DNA of 33,549 bases from Perkinsus olseni (Eukaryota; Perkinsozoa; Perkinsida; Perkinsidae), in assembly GCA_013115135.1 (NCBI GenBank), contig JABANP010000547.1:1-33549 (forward strand). Direction: 5' to 3'. The notes beneath the pieces were generated by a model. It was not told where the DNA came from. It was given only the letters and a program-made list of their open reading frames with translations, and made no database searches. Shown here piece by piece: positions 30,495 through 33,549 of this stretch. Position numbers and translations under genes: made by a program. The number at the start of each line of letters is the position of its first letter. Within the stretch, counting starts at the first letter, position 1.

Positions 30495-31145
30495 TCAGGC
30501 CTTTTCGTCCTCACTGTCGGACTCCATACACTGCATCAGTCTCATTGCCAGCTGCTCAGCCCTTTGCTTCCGTTCTACGTCGGAGCCACCTTGCAGTGCC
30601 AAGTCATGGGCTGCTCTTATTTCGCTCATCAGACCGTCCAATTCTTCTATACTCACTTCGTTGGCCTTCTTCACCGACTCCTCCTGCTTCGCTCCGCCTC
30701 CCTCATGCGCAGTTTTCAACTTTGCGTTGGACCAATGGTGCATCTTCAAAGCCTCGAGAACTCGCTCGGGCTCCTCATGAAAATCAACCACCTCGAACCC
30801 CCTATCCCAACACCATTCCTCCGCTGCCGTCGTCATCGGGCCCAAAGCAACCATCAATTTAACCGCGGACTCGTCGAAGCGACTCTCGGGAAGACAGACC
30901 GAACCCGGGCGGTCTACTACCACAACGACAGCCTCGGACGGCTCCTCAGCCACTTCGCGAGATCGACAATCGACACTCACACTGCAGGTGTAATACTTAG
31001 TGTCCAACTCGAGCGTTGCGGGAGTACTCGAGAGCCCTAGGGACTTGACCACCGGCGAGGGGTCACAGGATGAACCGATAGGGTATATTCTGACTACAGG
31101 AAGAGCTTTATCGGACATCGAAGGAAGAGAGGAAAACTGAAGCAT
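30495..31145 (-). CDS. AAGAB: AAGAB/p34-like adaptor-binding protein
   Basis: p34 (AAGAB) binds alpha- and gamma-adaptins and chaperones AP-2/AP-1 assembly. This intronless 216-residue frame has a Rossmann-like N-terminal part (VVRIYPIGSSCDPSPVVKSL; VVVVVDRPGSV), then AAEEWCWDRGFEVVDFHEE, the family's W-C---GFE-V motif, and a C-terminal helix VERKQRAEQLAMRLMQCMES ending SDSEDEKA, like the RxxAExxA...DE end of p34. The P-loop usual at the N-terminus is not obvious. The start is the first ATG (31145), or MSDKALP nine codons later at 31118, which fits better with family length. RabGGTase alpha follows on the same strand. Confidence 0.65.
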   Translation of the reverse strand: MLQFSSLPSMSDKALPVVRIYPIGSSCDPSPVVKSLGLSSTPATLELDTKYYTCSVSVDCRSREVAEEPSEAVVVVVDRPGSVCLPESRFDESAVKLMVALGPMTTAAEEWCWDRGFEVVDFHEEPERVLEALKMHHWSNAKLKTAHEGGGAKQEESVKKANEVSIEELDGLMSEIRAAHDLALQGGSDVERKQRAEQLAMRLMQCMESDSEDEKA

Positions 31146-31731
31146 CTAGCTTGCAGCCAGAGACGAATCCTACAGGTTACTCGAGGTCGACGGACATGCG
31201 GAAGATACCTTGTGAATCGTCAGCTTCCCGTCATTGAGGACTGGCGGAACTCGGCACTGAGTAAGAGGTCGTGATGTACGATTAAAAATAAAAAATAAAA
31301 TTTCCCGAAGCAGCGACCTGGCAGAAGTGAGACGCGCAAGGAAGCCAAACGTGGCTTCCTACTGCTTCCGCTGTTTCAATGAGAAGTGCAATAATCATGA
31401 TGATGAGCATTGATACTATATGACTCGTTTGAGGAATTCCAAGTGTACCAAGATTTCTATCCTACCACTACAGAATGTAGGCATGGACGTCGAATAGTAT
31501 ATACATCAAGAGAAAAGTCATAGCCTACTATGGCAGCAGCAACAGAGCTGACGCGAGAGCACCGAGGGAAAAACCTACAACTGTAGAACAGGAAGTTTAC
31601 AAGCGTGACAGTTATTGAGGCAGAATGAGCGTGAGTTTGCAGTACTCGGAAGGAGGGCGACTTCATCAATTGATCAGCCGGAAGAATAGCTGTCATTCAC
31701 CAAACATGGTGATAGGAGGGTTCCACGAGGA
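31146..31731. other. Intergenic region with a hairpin
   Basis: No exon recognised. It contains the 9-bp-arm hairpin AGGAAGCCA-AACG-TGGCTTCCT at 31339-31360 and AT-rich stretches near 31280-31300. It should contain the AAGAB promoter and the 3' UTR of the next gene. Confidence 0.5.
31339..31360. repeat. Short perfect hairpin
   Basis: Nine-bp arms AGGAAGCCA/TGGCTTCCT with an AACG loop, in the spacer upstream of AAGAB. Function unknown. Confidence 0.85.
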
Positions 31732-32412
31732 CTAGGGACGTATCGTCCACTGGAGCAGCTCACGCTGAGACTCTGACGCTGTCGGAGGGGGCTCTGAAAG
31801 GGGCTTGGAAGTGGGTGGGTGGACCGAGACGAGTAAGGCGGAGCAGTTCGGGACAAGACGACAGTTGCCAACAGCGCTGCTGGCGTTCGTCATTTTTGTC
31901 CAGCTAGAATGCACCGAAGATGTCGAGCTATTTGGGATCTTCCGAAGCTCATAGTCGCGAACGAAATTGACGACGATCACGTTGACCTAGGGATGGTAGC
32001 ATAAAATTTCTTCCCTACACTTGGATAATAGGCAGGCCTTCTCCTGCCAATGATGGTATCATCGACATCCCCTTCTCCCCAGTAGTATGTATCAGAGGAA
32101 TCTCGTTTACGCGAGCTGATTGACCTGCAAGCAGCTTCACTGCGCCACGAAATTCACAAGGGCTGCCGTCGACTACCTGGCGCTGCTCCGCGTCGTGATG
32201 TCGCCCGTGTACTGCACTTGGGAGGATGATGATATTCGCGAAATATGTTGGCGATTGCCAACTACACTCGTGCCGCTCCTGTTGGTCTCGCCTCCAGCGC
32301 TGCTGCGGTGATAGGCTCCAGCGGTCGTCCGGTATGACCGGGTCGATCGGTTGGTTTGATCTCCGCGATTCGACTGTATAGACCTGAGTGGGCGAACAGG
32401 GGGATCGCTCAT
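31732..32412 (-). CDS. Ser/Arg-rich hypothetical protein, three exons, both introns with element B
   Basis: Exons 32177-32412 (starts MSDPPVRPLRSIQSNRG), 31987-32124 (RKRDSSDTYYWGEGDVDDTI) and 31732-31927 join in phase to about 189 residues. The protein is rich in Ser, Arg, Thr and Pro and probably disordered; RRRPAYYPSVGKKFYATIP is the only dense segment. No family recognised. Intron 1 (32125-32176, 52 nt) holds an exact element B; intron 2 (31928-31986, 59 nt) holds a variant, AATTTCGTTCGCG, at the same distance from the donor. The start ATG at 32412 is the first in the frame. Confidence 0.55.
31956..31968 (-). repeat. Element B variant in intron 2 of the Ser/Arg-rich gene
   Basis: AATTTCGTTCGCG starts 18 nt after the donor GTCAACGTG at 31986. 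It matches the first eight bases of element B, then differs. Confidence 0.6.
32142..32154 (-). repeat. Element B copy in intron 1 of the Ser/Arg-rich gene
   Basis: AATTTCGTGGCGC 22 nt after the donor GTAGTCGACG of a 52-nt intron. Shares AATTTCGTGGCGCAGTGA with the CRT-like intron. Confidence 0.85.
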
Positions 32413-33549
32413 CTCTTCGGATTCACTCGAAACTAGATAACTAAATGATTCATCGCCATGACGGAAGCTCCGAACTTCCGAGCGAAGCTTGAAGAGAGAG
32501 CTTTAAGCGTATCTCGAATCTCACGCAACTGCAGTTAGGGTTTGGGTTTTTTCGATAACCCGAAACCCGAACTCCGCTGGAAGCAGGTGCCACTAGTACT
32601 GTGCCGTAGTACTGCTGCCAGCTACCGAAGGTCTGTCTCCAGCACAGTTAACGATGTATAGATCTGGGCCAGGCCGACTGGCAAACCAGGTCAAATGCAG
32701 CCAGGAGGTAGGCAATCGATCTCAATGCAACCGAGAGAAAGCGAACTTGTTGCGAAGCACTGTGTTCTATTGAGAACTAGCCAGAATGAGAGAGAGGCTA
32801 AGGTGAAGGGAAGGACGCTGTTTTTGGCAGGCGACAAGGCGGTTGAAGAGGAGTACGTCAAAGAGATGATTCTCCCCACCCGAAGGGTACTACTGCGCTC
32901 GATCTCGTCGTCTGTTTGCCAGCTTCTCCTCAAACATCTCCTCGCTCCATTTTCGAGCGTTAACCTGGCTGACTATGCTCCTTACCGAGGCGTTACCTCG
33001 AGGACTTGGTGATGCAACTGAAGTCGATAGCAAAAACTTCACCGAAAAAAAACTAAACTTCAGAGAGAAAGTCAGTAGGAAGGTTCACTAGAAAGTCTCC
33101 TACTGAGATCAGGACTCTCCCGAGAGATAACAGAAAAAGATTCTCTGATTTTCTTCGCCCCATGCTCCAACCTTAGATACTACCAGAGTAAGCCTTCGAG
33201 GGCTGCATCGTCAATTCTAGATGCACTACGCTGGGCACCGACCAATCAGAATCGTGGCGAGTGAGCATACCGGCATCGTCTTCCCGTGCTAGATCGCTGC
33301 CGCAGCATCCCATTTATGGGACCAACTTTAAACTACTGATTATCAAACAGATGAAGCGCCAATGGATCGATTCGCTTTGGGGCAAGATGTTCCTTCGCAG
33401 TGGGGCTCAAGCACAGACAGGCCAGTGGACGTCCGGGAACCCACGAATATCCTTGGGAGGAGAGAACGAACGTTCAATTAATACTTATTATCGAAGGCTT
33501 CTATTACCCAGCTCAATAGGGCAAGCATCTGGCCATGAATTTCGGCCTG
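32413..33549. other. Right-edge region without a convincing gene
   Basis: The plus strand has an open stretch 32695-33012 with a Lys/Glu-rich part (TLFLAGDKAVEEEYVKEMIL); the opposite strand is also open (32691-32933), and neither shows a family. A 9-bp-arm hairpin (TCAGTAGGA at 33072-33080, TCCTACTGA at 33098-33106) and an element A variant (33168-33180) follow. The rest is unremarkable. Confidence 0.35.
33168..33180 (-). repeat. Element A variant near the right edge
   Basis: Minus strand GTATCTAAGGTTG, preceded by GTA (GTAGTATCTAAGGTTGGAGC overall), resembles the LSM12 form GTAGAGTATCTTAGGTTGAC. No host gene is recognised. Confidence 0.4.

Noticed and set aside
30237..31040. 267-codon plus-strand frame opposite AAGAB and the RabGGTase alpha start
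   Set aside because: The minus strand has the family motifs; the plus frame is an antisense shadow with low-complexity, Leu/Arg-rich composition.

Overview
This window is a nuclear genome segment from a unicellular eukaryote. The genes are split into many short exons by small GT-AG introns (about 26-200 nt, many 42-56 nt). Splicing the exons in phase rebuilds recognisable eukaryotic proteins: a CRT-family transporter, a mitochondrial carrier, SBDS, LSM12, clathrin light chain, ARMC9, pantothenate synthetase, Rab geranylgeranyltransferase alpha and AAGAB/p34. A perkinsid or related alveolate fits best (CRT-type transporter, PanC, tiny introns, one-directional gene blocks), but this is inference because no rRNA or organelle marker is present.

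Layout. 1-2.6 kb, plus strand: a transposase-like gene with several zinc-binding Cys pairs, broken by two frame changes. 3.7-15.8 kb, minus strand throughout: CRT-like transporter, a possible membrane protein, a mitochondrial carrier, an unrecognised gene, a homogeneous 42-bp minisatellite (9.8-10.6 kb), a tRNA-like 3' half, a zinc-finger protein, SBDS and LSM12. 16.5-23.5 kb, plus strand throughout: clathrin light chain-like, two small coiled-coil genes and an ARMC9-like LisH/armadillo gene. 24.0-32.4 kb, minus strand throughout: a Pro/Tyr-rich membrane-anchored protein, a small membrane protein, PanC (7 of its exons traced), a complete 9-exon RabGGTase alpha, single-exon AAGAB/p34 and a 3-exon Ser-rich protein. 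The last 1.1 kb has no convincing gene.

The most interesting signal lies in the introns. Two short sequences recur inside introns of unrelated genes. Element A (GTAAGAGTATCTTAGGTTGA, or its shorter forms) forms the 5' splice site of introns in the carrier, LSM12 and ARMC9 genes. Its exact reverse complement forms the 3' end of another LSM12 intron, so one sequence appears to supply splice sites in either orientation. Element B (AATTTCGTGGCGC) sits 16-22 nt inside the donor of introns in CRT, SBDS (two introns) and the Ser-rich gene, always in the sense orientation. This is what active intron-making elements (introners) would leave behind. A 73-bp dispersed inverted repeat pair and a twin palindrome with splice-site consensus on both strands may belong to the same phenomenon.

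No metabolic operon is evident. The genes serve ribosome maturation (SBDS), RNA binding (LSM12), vesicle traffic (clathrin light chain, RabGGTase alpha, AAGAB), cilia (ARMC9), transport (CRT, mitochondrial carrier) and pantothenate/CoA synthesis (PanC). Exon boundaries below were set by GT/AG, phase match and recalled family resemblance; none was checked by alignment or transcripts.
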